Origin: Variovorax sp037204085
GTDB taxonomy: Bacteria > Pseudomonadota > Gammaproteobacteria > Burkholderiales > Burkholderiaceae_C
Length of the DNA: 64,000 nucleotides
Direction: 5' to 3'
Assembly (NCBI RefSeq): GCF_037204085.1
Contig: NZ_JBBCBW010000016.1
Span: forward strand, 1 to 64,000
This document shows, one piece after another, positions 17,811 through 26,900 of the stretch; position 1 is the first letter of the stretch, and each line of letters begins with the position of its first letter. Made by a program: the position numbers and the translations under genes. The notes below the pieces were generated by a model. It saw nothing but the letters and a program-made list of their open reading frames with translations, was not told the origin of the DNA and made no database searches.

Positions 17811-18542
17811 TCAGCGGTTCTCGAACGGCGTTTCGTCGGCGCCGCGCAGCACGATGTCGAACTGGTAGCCCAGCGCGTAGCCCTCTTCGGTGATGTCGAG
17901 ACTGAAATCGGCGATGAGGCGGTTGCGGTAGCGCTCGGGCGTGCCGGTGATCATCGGGTCGTACTGCAGCAGCGGGTCGCCGGGAAAGTACATCTGCGTG
18001 ACCAGGCGGCTCGCAAAGCTCTGGCCGAACAGCGACAGGTGGATGTGCTGCGGACGCCAGGCGTTCGGATGGTTGCCCCACGGGTAGGCGCCGGGCTTGA
18101 TGGTGAGAAAGCGGTAGCGGCCTTCGCTGTCCGTCAGGCAGCGGCCCGCGCCCAGAAAGTTGGGGTCGAGCGGCGCGTCGTGCTGGTCGACCTTGTGCAC
18201 GTAGCGGCCCGAGGCATTGGCCTGCCAGAGCTCCACCAGCGTGTTGGCAACCGGGCGGCGGCGCTCGTCGAGCACCTGGCCGGTCAGGATCATGCGTTCG
18301 CCCAGCGGCTCGCCGTTCTTGCGCGCGTTGCGCGTCAGGTCATGGTCGAACTCGCCGATGCTGTCGTGGCCATAGACCGGCTGCTGCAGCTCGCCCAGCG
18401 AGGCCTTCAGCGGCACCAGCGGCTTTTGCGGGCCGCGCTTCACGGTGGACTTGTAGCCGGGGTAGACGTAGGAGGGATGGGCTTCCCAGTCGCGCGGCGT
18501 GAGGATGGCCGAGGGGGTCTTGGCCTTTGTGTTGGTCAACAT
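17811..18542 (-). CDS. pcaH: Protocatechuate 3,4-dioxygenase beta subunit
   Basis: This is the catalytic beta subunit carrying the Fe(III) site. The 243 residues start at MLTNTKAK. The expected iron ligands are visible: Tyr114 in GRYVHKVD, Tyr153 in KPGAYPWG, and His166 and His168 in RPQHIHLSLFG. The intradiol signature LVELWQANASGRY is intact. The gene is divergent from pcaQ, and a dyad at 18637-18651 lies about 100 bp before its start, so PcaQ is the likely activator. Confidence 0.95.
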   Translation of the reverse strand: MLTNTKAKTPSAILTPRDWEAHPSYVYPGYKSTVKRGPQKPLVPLKASLGELQQPVYGHDSIGEFDHDLTRNARKNGEPLGERMILTGQVLDERRRPVANTLVELWQANASGRYVHKVDQHDAPLDPNFLGAGRCLTDSEGRYRFLTIKPGAYPWGNHPNAWRPQHIHLSLFGQSFASRLVTQMYFPGDPLLQYDPMITGTPERYRNRLIADFSLDITEEGYALGYQFDIVLRGADETPFENR

Positions 18543-18636
18543 GTCGTTGTCTCCTGTCGTGGGGACGGATCGAATCCGGAACCCGGACTTTAGAAGTCCC
18601 GTCCGATGATGTAAATTGAAGATTGATTCGTTCTGA

Positions 18637-18651
18637 ATAACCAACGGTAAT
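18637..18651. promoter_or_regulatory. PcaQ-type LysR operator (ATAACC-N3-GGTAAT)
   Basis: The 15-bp imperfect dyad ATAACCAACGGTAAT contains a T-N11-A LysR box. It resembles the ATAACC-N4-GGTTAA site known for PcaQ in Sinorhizobium, with one base less in the spacer. It lies in the pcaH/pcaQ intergenic region, about 100 bp from the pcaH start. It also overlaps the TTG at 18651, which argues against that codon as the pcaQ start. Confidence 0.6.
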
Positions 18652-18683
18652 TGAAAAACACCGCCGACCTTCGCCAGGATTTT

Positions 18684-19637
18684 GTGCGCAACGTGCAGTT
18701 GCGCCACCTGCGCTGCCTTGTCGCGGTGGCGCAGGAGCGCCATCTGGCGCGCGCCGCGGAGCGCCTTTCATTGAGCCAGCCGGCGGTTTCCAAGACGCTC
18801 TCCGAACTTGAATCCATCGTAGGCACGCGCTTGGTCGAGCGCAGCAAGGCTGGCCGGCGCGGCGTTCAGGGGCTCGCACCGGCCGGCGAGCAACTGCTGG
18901 CCCATGCCCTGCGCGTGCTCGAGGCGCTCGACGCCAGCGCCGAGGCCGTGGCGCCCGCCTCGGGCGAGCGCGTCGAGCGGCTGCGTATCGGCGCGCTGCC
19001 GAGCGTGGCGCCGGCCCTGCTGCCCATGGCGCTCGCGCGCTTTCGCGAGCGCTGGCCCGCGGTGCAGGTGGTGGTGAAGACTGCGGCCAACCCGGTGTTG
19101 CTCGATGAACTGCGCGCCGGCGAGCTCGACCTGGTGGTCGGCCGCATGAGCGACCCACGCTTGATGGGCGGGCTCAGCTTCGAGCTGCTCTACACCGAGC
19201 CGCTGGTGTTTGCCGTGCGCGCCGGCCATCCGCTCGCGGTGCGGCCCGCCCGGGCGGTGTCGGTGCAGGCGGTGCTCGGCTATCCGCTCGTGGTGTACGG
19301 CGAGGGCACGATCCCGCGCCACAACACCGAAAGCTTCCTGTCCGCGCGCGGCCTGGCGTTGCCCGCCAATGCGCTGCAGACGCTCGACGTTGCGGTGGCG
19401 CGCGGCCTGCTGGCGGTTTCCGATGCGGTGTGGATCACCCCTCTGGGCGCTGCGCGCGGGGAACTGGCCGACGCGCGCCTGATCAGGCTGCGCATAGAAA
19501 CCGCGGGCACCGACGAGCCCGTGGGCCTGCTGCTGCGCAGCGAGGCCGAGCCTTCCGCCCTGCGCGGCGCCATGGCCGCCCTGCTGCGCGAGGGCGCGAA
19601 GCAGCAGGGAGCGCTGCCTTCCCGAAAGGCCGGCTAG
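18684..19637 (+). CDS. pcaQ: LysR-family regulator of protocatechuate catabolism
   Basis: The protein belongs to the LysR family and the PcaQ subgroup, which activates pcaHG in response to a pathway intermediate. The N-terminus VQLRHLRCLVAVAQERHLAR and LSLSQPAVSKTLSELE match PcaQ closely. PcaQ-like features of the effector domain include GEGTIPRHNTESFL and VSDAVWITPLGAARG. I chose the GTG at 18684 (317 residues), with AGGA just upstream; the TTG at 18651 would overlap the operator dyad. It is divergent from pcaH, and its stop overlaps the convergent DUF1841 gene by 4 bp. Confidence 0.85.
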   Translation: MRNVQLRHLRCLVAVAQERHLARAAERLSLSQPAVSKTLSELESIVGTRLVERSKAGRRGVQGLAPAGEQLLAHALRVLEALDASAEAVAPASGERVERLRIGALPSVAPALLPMALARFRERWPAVQVVVKTAANPVLLDELRAGELDLVVGRMSDPRLMGGLSFELLYTEPLVFAVRAGHPLAVRPARAVSVQAVLGYPLVVYGEGTIPRHNTESFLSARGLALPANALQTLDVAVARGLLAVSDAVWITPLGAARGELADARLIRLRIETAGTDEPVGLLLRSEAEPSALRGAMAALLREGAKQQGALPSRKAG

Positions 19638-20068
19638 TCCTTCGTTGCCCGGCGCTGCACGCAGCCGACGTAGCCATCGCCGTCAGGTGGGCGGCCGGCG
19701 CGCTGGCTCTCCCACATCATCTGGCCGAGGCACTCCATGGCCTCGTGATGTGCGTCTAGCAGCGAGCCTCGGCGCGCGGCCAGCAGCTCGACAGCCTGGC
19801 GGATTCCGCGCGGCTGGTCGATTGAGCATTGCTCGCTGATCGAAAGATGCATCGACAGGTGCAGGAACGGGTTCTCGCGGCCGTTCGCGCCGTCGTAAAC
19901 GCGCGCGACCGCCGCGTCGGCATCGGCCAGGTCCTCGTGGTATTCGGGGTGCGCGTCGATCCATCCCGCGGCAATCGTCTCGAGGGCTTCCATCGGCAAG
20001 CCTTGCCGGTGCTTCGCATACACGTCGCAGAAGAAGCGGCGCACGTCTTCCTGGGAGGGATTGAACAT
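19634..20068 (-). CDS. DUF1841 family protein
   Basis: The 144-residue protein starts at MFNPSQEDVRRFFCDVYAKH. The sequence matches DUF1841, a family of about 140 residues found in beta- and gammaproteobacteria (WIDAHPEYH, NPFLHLSMHLSISEQ, DQPRGIRQA, AHHEAMECLGQMMWE). Its function is unknown. The start is preceded by a weak purine stretch. It is convergent to pcaQ, and its upstream region is shared with the sigma-54 promoter region of the repeat protein gene. Confidence 0.88.
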   Translation of the reverse strand: MFNPSQEDVRRFFCDVYAKHRQGLPMEALETIAAGWIDAHPEYHEDLADADAAVARVYDGANGRENPFLHLSMHLSISEQCSIDQPRGIRQAVELLAARRGSLLDAHHEAMECLGQMMWESQRAGRPPDGDGYVGCVQRRATKD

Positions 20069-20161
20069 ATCTATATGGGGGACCGAAAAAGAGAAGAAGG
20101 GAGAGGGAGAAATCCGCGTGTGGACGGGCTCTGAACGTGCCCGATGTTCCGGTAGCACGAC

Positions 20162-20180
20162 GTTACATCGTTACGTAACG
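20162..20180. promoter_or_regulatory. GTTACGTAAC palindrome with extra half-site, candidate enhancer site
   Basis: The sequence GTTACATCGTTACGTAACG holds the perfect 12-bp palindrome CGTTACGTAACG (20169-20180) plus a GTTAC half-site 8 bp earlier. It lies about 130 bp upstream of the sigma-54 promoter at 20308, a normal distance for an enhancer bound by a sigma-54 activator. A near copy lies upstream of the flp operon at 46206-46223. Which protein binds it is not known. Confidence 0.6.
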
Positions 20181-20307
20181 AACGGGCAAAACACCCCCGC
20201 GAGGGCTGTTTCTGACCGGACCTCTTGACCCGGAAATTAAAAAAATACTCATGTAAATCAAAGACTTGCATCGTTTGTGATGCGGCGGCGAACATCTGTT
20301 AACGATT

Positions 20308-20323
20308 TGGCACGCCAGTTGCC
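20308..20323 (+). promoter_or_regulatory. Sigma-54 (RpoN) promoter of the repeat protein gene
   Basis: TGGCACG-CCAG-TTGCC matches the -24/-12 consensus (TGGCACG-N4-TTGCW), with the invariant GG and GC exactly 10 bases apart. Transcription would begin near 20335, giving a short leader before the ATG at 20358. It rules out the upstream in-frame ATG at 20277 as the start of the gene. A sigma-54 activator gene is at 32133-33563. Confidence 0.85.
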
Positions 20324-20357
20324 CCTGTACATGCATCTTTTGTCACAGAGGCCAACC

Positions 20358-23210
20358 ATGAACGCACCCCAAGCATCGACCGTTTCGACCGAAGGACCCG
20401 CCGCCAGTGGCGTGGCTCCCGTGGTCATCGCCCAAGCCACCAGCATGCCGCTCGGCGCTCCCGCCGCAGCCAGCTCGATGGCGCCCGCCGCAACCGCGGC
20501 GCCTGCCGGCATCGGCACATTGTCCAATGCTACGCCGGGCGTCACCGTGATGCGCGAAGGCGTCCGCATTCCGGTGGAGGGCAACCAGACATTGATGGCG
20601 GGCGACCGCGTGATCGTTCCCGAAGGCGGCCAGGCCAACGTGCTGTTCCCCGGCTCGGCCACCAACAAGGCACCGCTGGCCGGCGTCTTCACCGGCGGCA
20701 CCGACGCCACCATCGGCTCGACCAAGCTGCCCGGCGGCCTCGAACAAGTGAACGTGGACGTCGCCTCGGGCGACCTGCAGGTGACCCCGCCTGACAGCGA
20801 TGCCGATGCGGCCGCGCTGGCCGTAACAAAGAAGGTTGCCGCAGGCGGCGGCCTCGGCCTGGGCGAATTCGCGCTGGGCGCACTGGGCGCCGCAGGCCTG
20901 GGTGCCGCACTCGGCGGTGGCGGCGGCGGCGACGGTGGAACGATTCCGTTCTTCGTCGGCGGCGGTGAGACGGATGCCGATGCGGATGCCGATGCTGACG
21001 CGGATGCCGATGCGGACGGCGATGCGGATGCCGACGCTGACGCTGACGCCGATGCCGATGCCGATGCGGATGCGGATGCCGATGCCGACGCTGACGCGGA
21101 TGCCGACGCCGATGCCGACGCCGATGCCGACGCCGATGCCGATGCCGATGCCGATGCGGATGCCGACGCGGACGCTGACGCCGATGCAGACGCCGATGCC
21201 GATGCCGATGCCGATGCGGACGCCGATGCGGATGCGGATGCCGATGCGGATGCCGATGCGGACGCCGACGCCGACGCCGACGCCGATGCAGATGCAGATG
21301 CAGATGCAGATGCAGATGCAGATGCAGACGGCGACGCCCTCCTGAACCCGGGCGACAACCTCCTGGGCGGCGTGGTCGACTCAACGGACGGCAACCTCGG
21401 TCTGGGCGATTCCCTCGACCCCGTCTCCGGCGTCCTCGACGGCACGACCGACCTGATCGACGACCTCGTTGCGCCGGTGTTCGGCTCCGAATTCACGCGG
21501 GACGATCCGAACCAGTTCGACCCCGTGGACGATGTCGCCGAGACCGTGCTCGACAGCGTCAACGGTGTGGTCAGCCCCGTGCTCGACGGCCTGCTCGGCG
21601 AAGGCGCCACCGACTCGCTGGTCGGCCAGGTCGACCATGTGACCGACGCACTTCAGAACGGCCTGGACAACCTCCTGGGCGACAACGGCATCCTGATCGG
21701 CGCGACCACCGCGCTCGGCCTGGACGGCGTCATCGACGATCTCGTCGGCGATGGCGGCGTGGTCGGGAACGTGGTCGAAGGCCTGCTCGGCGACGACAGC
21801 CTGGTGGCGGGCCTGGTGAGCGAAGAGGGCCTCGTGGGCGGCCTGCTGGCAGAAGACGGCGCCTTGGGCGGATTGCTTGCTGAAGACGGTGTCGTCGGTG
21901 GCCTGCTTGGCGGCGTGATGAGCGGCGATGGCCTGGTTGGCGGGCTCCTGGGCGACGAAGGCGTCCTGGGTGGCCTGCTTGGTGGCCCGTTGGGTGAAGA
22001 GGGCCTGTTGGGCGGCTTGCTCGGAGGCGATGGCGCGCTTGGCGGGCTGGTCGGCGGTGACGGCCTGGTCGGCGGCCTGCTGGGAGGCGACGGAGCCCTC
22101 GCCAGCCTGCTGGGCAGCGAAGGCCTCACCGGCGGCTTGCTGGGCCAGGACGGAGTGGTGGACAACCTGCTTGGCGATAGCGGCGTGGTCGGCGGCTTGC
22201 TGGCAGACAGCCCTCTGGGTGGCTTGCTCGGCGGCGAAGATGCACTGCTCGGCGGTGCGCTCGATGGCGTGCTGGGCGATGAAGGCCTTCTGGGCGGCGT
22301 ACTCGGCGAAGACGGCCTTGTCGGCGGCCTGCTCGGCGGTGACCTCCTCGGTGGTGACCTGCTGGGCGGCGTGCTCGGCGAAGACGGCATCGTGGGCGGT
22401 CTGGTCGGCGGTGACCTCCTCGGTGGTGACCTGCTGGGCGGTGTGCTCGGTGAAGACGGCATCGTGGGCGGCCTGGTTGGCGGTGACCTCCTCGGTGGTG
22501 ACCTGCTGGGCGGCGTGCTCGGCGAAGACGGCCTCGTGGGCGGCCTGGTTGGCGGCGACCTCCTCGGTGGCGACCTGCTGGGCGGTGTGCTCGGTGAAGA
22601 CGGCATCGTGGGCGGCCTGCTCGGCGGCGACCTCCTCGGCGGCGACCTCCTCGGCGGTGACCTGCTGGGTGGTGTGCTCGGCGAAGACGGCATCGTCGGC
22701 GGACTGGTCGGCGGTGACCTCCTCGGCGGTGACTTGCTGGGCGGTGTGCTCGGCGAAGACGGCGTCGTCGGCGGCCTGTTCGGTGGCGATCTTCTGGGAG
22801 GCGACGTCCTCGGTGGCGACCTTCTCGGCGGTCTCGTGGGCGATGAGGGCCTTGTCGGCAGCTTGCTCGGCAACGGCGGCCTGCTTGGCGGCGTGCTGGG
22901 CGACACCAACCCGGTTGCCAACATCCTGGACCCGGTGCTCGACGCCGCAGGCTCCGTGGGCGAGACGCTAGAGCCGGTGGTCGCCGCGGTGTCCGAGGTG
23001 GCCGAGCCGGTTACCGACATCCTGGCCGGCACGGCCCCGACGCTCGCGCCGGTGGTCGAGACGGTCGCCGGCCTGGTGGACGCCGTGGAACAAGCCGCAC
23101 CGATCGTCACCGATGTCGTGACCCCGATCACGAGCCTGGTCGATCAGGCAGCCGGCACCGGCAGCGTTCTGACTCCGGTCACGAACATCCTGCACGGCTT
23201 GCTGGGCTAA
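20358..23210 (+). CDS. Large repetitive surface-protein candidate with Asp-Ala tract and Gly-Leu-rich repeats (950 aa)
   Basis: There is no Sec signal peptide. Residues about 65-135 (VTVMREGVRIPVEG, LMAGDRVIVPEGGQANVLF) resemble the FecR/retention-type module at the N-terminus of type I secreted adhesins. A Gly-rich hydrophobic stretch (GEFALGALGAAGLGAALGGG) follows. Residues about 206-326 are almost pure Asp-Ala dipeptides. Residues about 465-850 are Gly/Leu/Asp-rich, ending in near-identical 24-residue repeats. The C-terminal 100 residues (ILDPVLDAAGSVGETLEPVV onward) are non-repetitive. No RTX nonapeptides are present. A sigma-54 promoter lies just upstream and a type I secretion system starts 4.1 kb downstream, so export by that system is the best guess. 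No known family was recognised over the full length. Confidence 0.85.
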   Translation: MNAPQASTVSTEGPAASGVAPVVIAQATSMPLGAPAAASSMAPAATAAPAGIGTLSNATPGVTVMREGVRIPVEGNQTLMAGDRVIVPEGGQANVLFPGSATNKAPLAGVFTGGTDATIGSTKLPGGLEQVNVDVASGDLQVTPPDSDADAAALAVTKKVAAGGGLGLGEFALGALGAAGLGAALGGGGGGDGGTIPFFVGGGETDADADADADADADADGDADADADADADADADADADADADADADADADADADADADADADADADADADADADADADADADADADADADADADADADADADADADADADADADADADADADGDALLNPGDNLLGGVVDSTDGNLGLGDSLDPVSGVLDGTTDLIDDLVAPVFGSEFTRDDPNQFDPVDDVAETVLDSVNGVVSPVLDGLLGEGATDSLVGQVDHVTDALQNGLDNLLGDNGILIGATTALGLDGVIDDLVGDGGVVGNVVEGLLGDDSLVAGLVSEEGLVGGLLAEDGALGGLLAEDGVVGGLLGGVMSGDGLVGGLLGDEGVLGGLLGGPLGEEGLLGGLLGGDGALGGLVGGDGLVGGLLGGDGALASLLGSEGLTGGLLGQDGVVDNLLGDSGVVGGLLADSPLGGLLGGEDALLGGALDGVLGDEGLLGGVLGEDGLVGGLLGGDLLGGDLLGGVLGEDGIVGGLVGGDLLGGDLLGGVLGEDGIVGGLVGGDLLGGDLLGGVLGEDGLVGGLVGGDLLGGDLLGGVLGEDGIVGGLLGGDLLGGDLLGGDLLGGVLGEDGIVGGLVGGDLLGGDLLGGVLGEDGVVGGLFGGDLLGGDVLGGDLLGGLVGDEGLVGSLLGNGGLLGGVLGDTNPVANILDPVLDAAGSVGETLEPVVAAVSEVAEPVTDILAGTAPTLAPVVETVAGLVDAVEQAAPIVTDVVTPITSLVDQAAGTGSVLTPVTNILHGLLG
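20973..21338 (+). repeat. Asp-Ala dipeptide tract (GAYGCN hexamers)
   Basis: About 60 consecutive 6-bp units of the form GA(T/C)GC(N) encode alternating Asp and Ala with two or three Asp-Gly interruptions. Third-base variation through most of the tract shows it is selected as protein. The last seven units are identical gatgca, suggesting recent slippage. A tract this acidic would be extended and bind cations, like the Ser-Asp stalks of surface adhesins. That comparison is inference. Confidence 0.95.
22297..22830 (+). repeat. 72-bp tandem repeats encoding 24-residue LLGGVLGEDG(I/L/V)VGGL units
   Basis: Seven copies of VLGEDG(I/L/V)VGGL, each followed by (V/L/F)GGD(LLGGD) spacers, recur every 24 residues, with one copy lengthened by an extra LLGGD. 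DNA identity between copies is high, so recombination between them could change copy number in frame. Looser versions of the same Gly-Leu pattern extend upstream to about 21750. Confidence 0.92.
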
Positions 23211-23248
23211 GGAACAAGGGCAGCAGTAGGAGAAGAAAAACAAAGCAA

Positions 23249-23273
23249 GGGGCAGGCCTTACCGGCCTGCCCC
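23249..23273 (+). other. Strong intercistronic hairpin
   Basis: GGGGCAGGCC and GGCCTGCCCC form a perfect 10-bp GC-rich stem with the loop TTACC, between the repeat protein stop (23210) and the OmpA-type gene start (23292). No T run follows on the plus strand, so it may be a partial attenuator or an mRNA 3'-end stabiliser that lets the first gene be expressed more than the rest. On the minus strand a T-rich stretch follows it, so it could end antisense transcription. Confidence 0.7.
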
Positions 23274-23291
23274 GCGCGAAAAGGACCGAAC

Positions 23292-23795
23292 ATGAAAAAC
23301 ACTTCCCGGATACTGGCCGTCGTCGCACTGGGGGCAAGCCTTGCCGCCTGCGGAACAGGCCCCAAGAGCGGACGCGAAGACGCGACGTACTACTACTCGA
23401 ACAAGGCCACCCCGGTGGCCAAGGTAGAGCCGCCTCCGCCCGCTCCGCCAGTGCAGGAGAGCCCGGCCGCAGCGAAGATCGTGTATTTCGACTTCGACAA
23501 ATACGACATCAAGGCGCAGTACCGCAGCGTGGTGGAGGCGCATGCGAACTTCCTGCGGAGCCGGCCTGGCAGCAAGGTAATGATCGAAGGCCATACCGAC
23601 TCGCGCGGCGGCCGCGAATACAACCTTGCGCTGGGCCAGCGCCGGGCCGAATCCGTGCAGCGCGCGCTCACCCAACTCGGCGTGCCGGCGGAGCGCATCG
23701 AGGCCGTCAGTTGGGGCATCGAAAAGCCCGCGTCCCCTGAAACCACCGAGGAGGGCTATCAGCTCAATCGCCGAGCCGAATTCAGCTACCGCTGA
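23292..23795 (+). CDS. OmpA-family peptidoglycan-binding lipoprotein
   Basis: The 167-residue precursor has a lipoprotein signal with lipobox LAAC (Cys20). A Pro-rich linker (PPPPAPPVQ) leads to an OmpA C-terminal domain (VYFDFDKYDIK at about 64-74, IEGHTDSRGGREYNLALGQR at about 98-117, NRRAEFSYR at the end), which binds diaminopimelate in peptidoglycan. It resembles Pal but no tol genes are near. It lies between the repeat protein gene and the Mur-ligase fusion on the same strand, so it may anchor or guide the surface system to the cell wall. Confidence 0.88.
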   Translation: MKNTSRILAVVALGASLAACGTGPKSGREDATYYYSNKATPVAKVEPPPPAPPVQESPAAAKIVYFDFDKYDIKAQYRSVVEAHANFLRSRPGSKVMIEGHTDSRGGREYNLALGQRRAESVQRALTQLGVPAERIEAVSWGIEKPASPETTEEGYQLNRRAEFSYR

Positions 23796-23902
23796 AATCC
23801 GGAGATCTGCGATGCCTTCGAGGGGAGCTTCCGGTCCGCTGCGTCAAAAAAGCGAGAGCACATGACGGGCGCGATCGGTCTCCCGTATTCGATCGAGGCC
23901 GA

Positions 23903-26900
23903 ATGATGTCCTTCTCCGACCAGCTCCACGCCTGCCACGAGCGCCTGGTCTCGGTGTGCGCGGCGCTGCCGGCGCCGTATCCTGCGTTCACGCTCTTCTT
24001 CTCGGTCAGCGACGGGTCGCAGCGCGCGCACGTGGTGCATGCGCGCGCGGCCGAGTTCGAGACCGCATGGCGCGAAGGCGCCGTGACCATCGCGCGCTGG
24101 GTGCGCGAAAACGGCATCGTGTCACCCTGGCTGCGCATCGACTGGGTCGAGGGCGCTAGCCCCATCGACTGGGCCCAGTTCAAGGCCCAGCTCGCGGCCG
24201 TCAAGCGCAACTACTTCCGGCTCGGCCTGGCATTCGACAAGAACTTCGAGACGGCATTCACCGAGCAGGAGCTCAATGCCAACGCCATGCTCTATGCCGA
24301 CTCGACCATTGCGCATGCGGTGGTGAACATGCGCAACTTCGAGAGCTACGGCCAGGCGCGCTTTGCACGCACGCTCCTGCTCGACCTGCCGGCGGACCGG
24401 CCGGTCTACCTGCTGGCCACGGTGGGTGTTTTCTGCCAGCCCGACTGCGTGGTGCACAAGCTGGTGGGAACGGGGCTCGATGCAGGGCGGCGCCAGGCGC
24501 CCGCGCTCACTCCGCAGTCGGTGCTCGATCTCGTGCGCACCGGCGCGTCCTATCTCGCGCGGCAGGTCCAGGCCGACGGGCGGTTCGCCTACGGCTACTT
24601 TCCGTGCTTCGACCGCCGCATTCCGACCGACGACCTCACGCGCCACCCGAGGGTGCTCCACGCCATGATCGAGGCGTGGGAACTCGCGGGCGACGACAAG
24701 CTGCGGGCCGCCATCGACCGCGGGCTGGACCATCTCTCGAACTGGTTCATACGCGGCTACAGGCTCGCGGACGGCAGCGAAGCCGCGTTTCTCGTCGAAG
24801 CCGGTGAAGAGATCAAGCTGAGCGGCAATGCTGCCTGCGTGCTCGCGTTGGCAAAGTACTGCGAGGCGACCGATACGCGCCACTGGCTGCCGCTGCTCGA
24901 AAAGCTGGCGCTGGGCATCGTGGCGATGCAGGACACCGACACCGGCCGCTTCAACCACGTGCTGCATGCCGTCGACCTGACGGTAAAGCAGGCCTCGCGC
25001 GCCATCTACTACGACGGCGAGGCGGCCTTGGGCCTCATGCGCCTGTACGGCCTCACGCGCGATGCGCGGTGGCTCGCAGCGGTCGAGAAGGCGTTCGAGC
25101 ATTTCATTGCAAGCCAGCACTGGCAGGCGCACGACCATGGGCTGAGCTGCTGCGTCAACGAGCTCACGCGCTGGAGCCCGCAGGAAAAGTACTTTCGCTT
25201 CGGCCTGCAGAACGTGGCGGGCTACCTGGACTTCGTGCTCGATCGCAAGACCACGTTTCCGACGCTGCTCGAGCTCATGCTTGCCGCACAACAGATGCTG
25301 CAGCGGCTCGAAGGCATGCCCGCAATGCGGCACCTGCTCGAAGAGCTGGACACCGAAAAATTCCACCGTGCGCTCGAGTACCGCGCCCACTACCTGCTCA
25401 ACGGCTTCTTCTGGCCCGAGATCGCGATGTACTTCCGGAGGCCGTCCACCGTCGTCGGGTCGTTCTTCACCCGGCACCACGCCTTCCGCGTGCGCGTGGA
25501 CGACGTGGCGCAGTACGTGTCGGGCTTGGCGGCCTACCACCGCTACCTGCTCGAGCGTCGCGCAGTGCCTGGTGCCGCCGCCGGCAGTGCAAGGGACGAC
25601 GGCGCCGCGTGGAGCGCGACCGAGATGGCGCGCGTCACCGGTGGCGAATGGGTCGTGCGGCCGGAGGAGGGCTGGCGCGCCACCGGCGTGACGCAGCGCT
25701 CTTTTCTGCGCAAGGGGCGCGTGGTGTTCGAGCACCAGGTGCGCCCTTCGAAGACGTCGCTGGCCGCGGTGGCGCTCAAGGGCGTCTTGCAGCCGGCCGC
25801 CGCGGTGCTGTGTACCGATGCCGCGCCGCACCTCGACAAGCGCGTGCCCGTGCTCCAGGTGCCCGACGTGCTGCAGGCGGTGCTGGCGCTGGGCGCGCAT
25901 GCGCGTACCGAGTTCGGCGGGCGCGTCTGCGGCGTGCTGGGCAGCGGCGCCGGCAGCAGCACCGTGGCCGCGATGCTCTCCGATGCGCTGGCCGTGTGGG
26001 GTGAAGTGGCCCGGCCTGAGGGCAATGTGAGCCTGCCTTCGGGCATTGCCTGGAACCTCACCTGCATGCCGCGGCACGCCGCCTACTGGGTGCTCGAGAT
26101 GGGCTCGCCGCACATGCTGGCCTCGGCGCAGCTGGTGCGCCCGATGCTGGCGGTGGTCACGGGGCTTTCGGCGGCTTCGCAAAAAACGCGTGGCCCGTCG
26201 GAGGCCGCGGCGCGCCTGGACAGCCGCGTCTTCCAGGGCATGGCGCCTGGCGACAGCGCCGTTTTGAATCGCGACATTCCCGAATTCGCGACCTTCGCGG
26301 AGGCCGCGATGGCGCAGCAGCTGCAGATCGTGACCTACGGAGAGCACAAGGACGCCGACGTGCGGCTGCTCGCCTTCGATCACGGCGAGGTCCAGGCCCA
26401 GGTGCTCGGCGAACCGCTCCAGTTGCGTCTCAACGCACCCGGGCGCCACATGGGCGCAAGCGCCGTGGCCGTGCTTGCGGCATTGCAGGCCATGCGCCTG
26501 AAGCTGGCCGCCGCGGTGGAGCCCTTTGCGCATTTCGAGCCGCCGGGCGGACGCGGTGCGCTGCACACCATTCACATAGGCGGCGGCAGCTTCAAGCTGA
26601 TCGACGAGACCTACGACGCCAACCCGAGCTCGATGCGCGCCGCGCTCGAGCTGCTGTCGCAGGCGCCCTGCGAGCCGGCGCGCCGCGTGGCGATCCTCGG
26701 CGACATGCAGGAGCTCGGCCCCGCCGCGCAGCGGCATCACCTCGACCTGGAGCCCGAGCTGCTCGCATCGCAACCCGACCGCGTGCTGCTGTGCGGCCCG
26801 CTCATGCGGGCGCTGCATGCGCGCATCCGCACCAAGGTCCGGTCGCACTGGTTCGTCGATGTCTCCGATTTGTCGACCGCACTCGGAGGCCTGGTGCAGC

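Noticed and set aside
20277..20357. Upstream in-frame ATG for the repeat protein
   Set aside because: The sigma-54 promoter at 20308-20323 lies inside this stretch, so the message cannot include it; 20358 is the next ATG.
20973..22830. Repeats as a possible CRISPR array
   Set aside because: They are uninterrupted coding repeats of 6 and 72 bp in one long frame, with no spacers of unrelated sequence.
20973..23210. Possible RTX calcium-binding repeats in the large protein
   Set aside because: The repeats are Gly/Leu/Asp-rich but do not follow GGxGxDxUx; no nonapeptide period is present.
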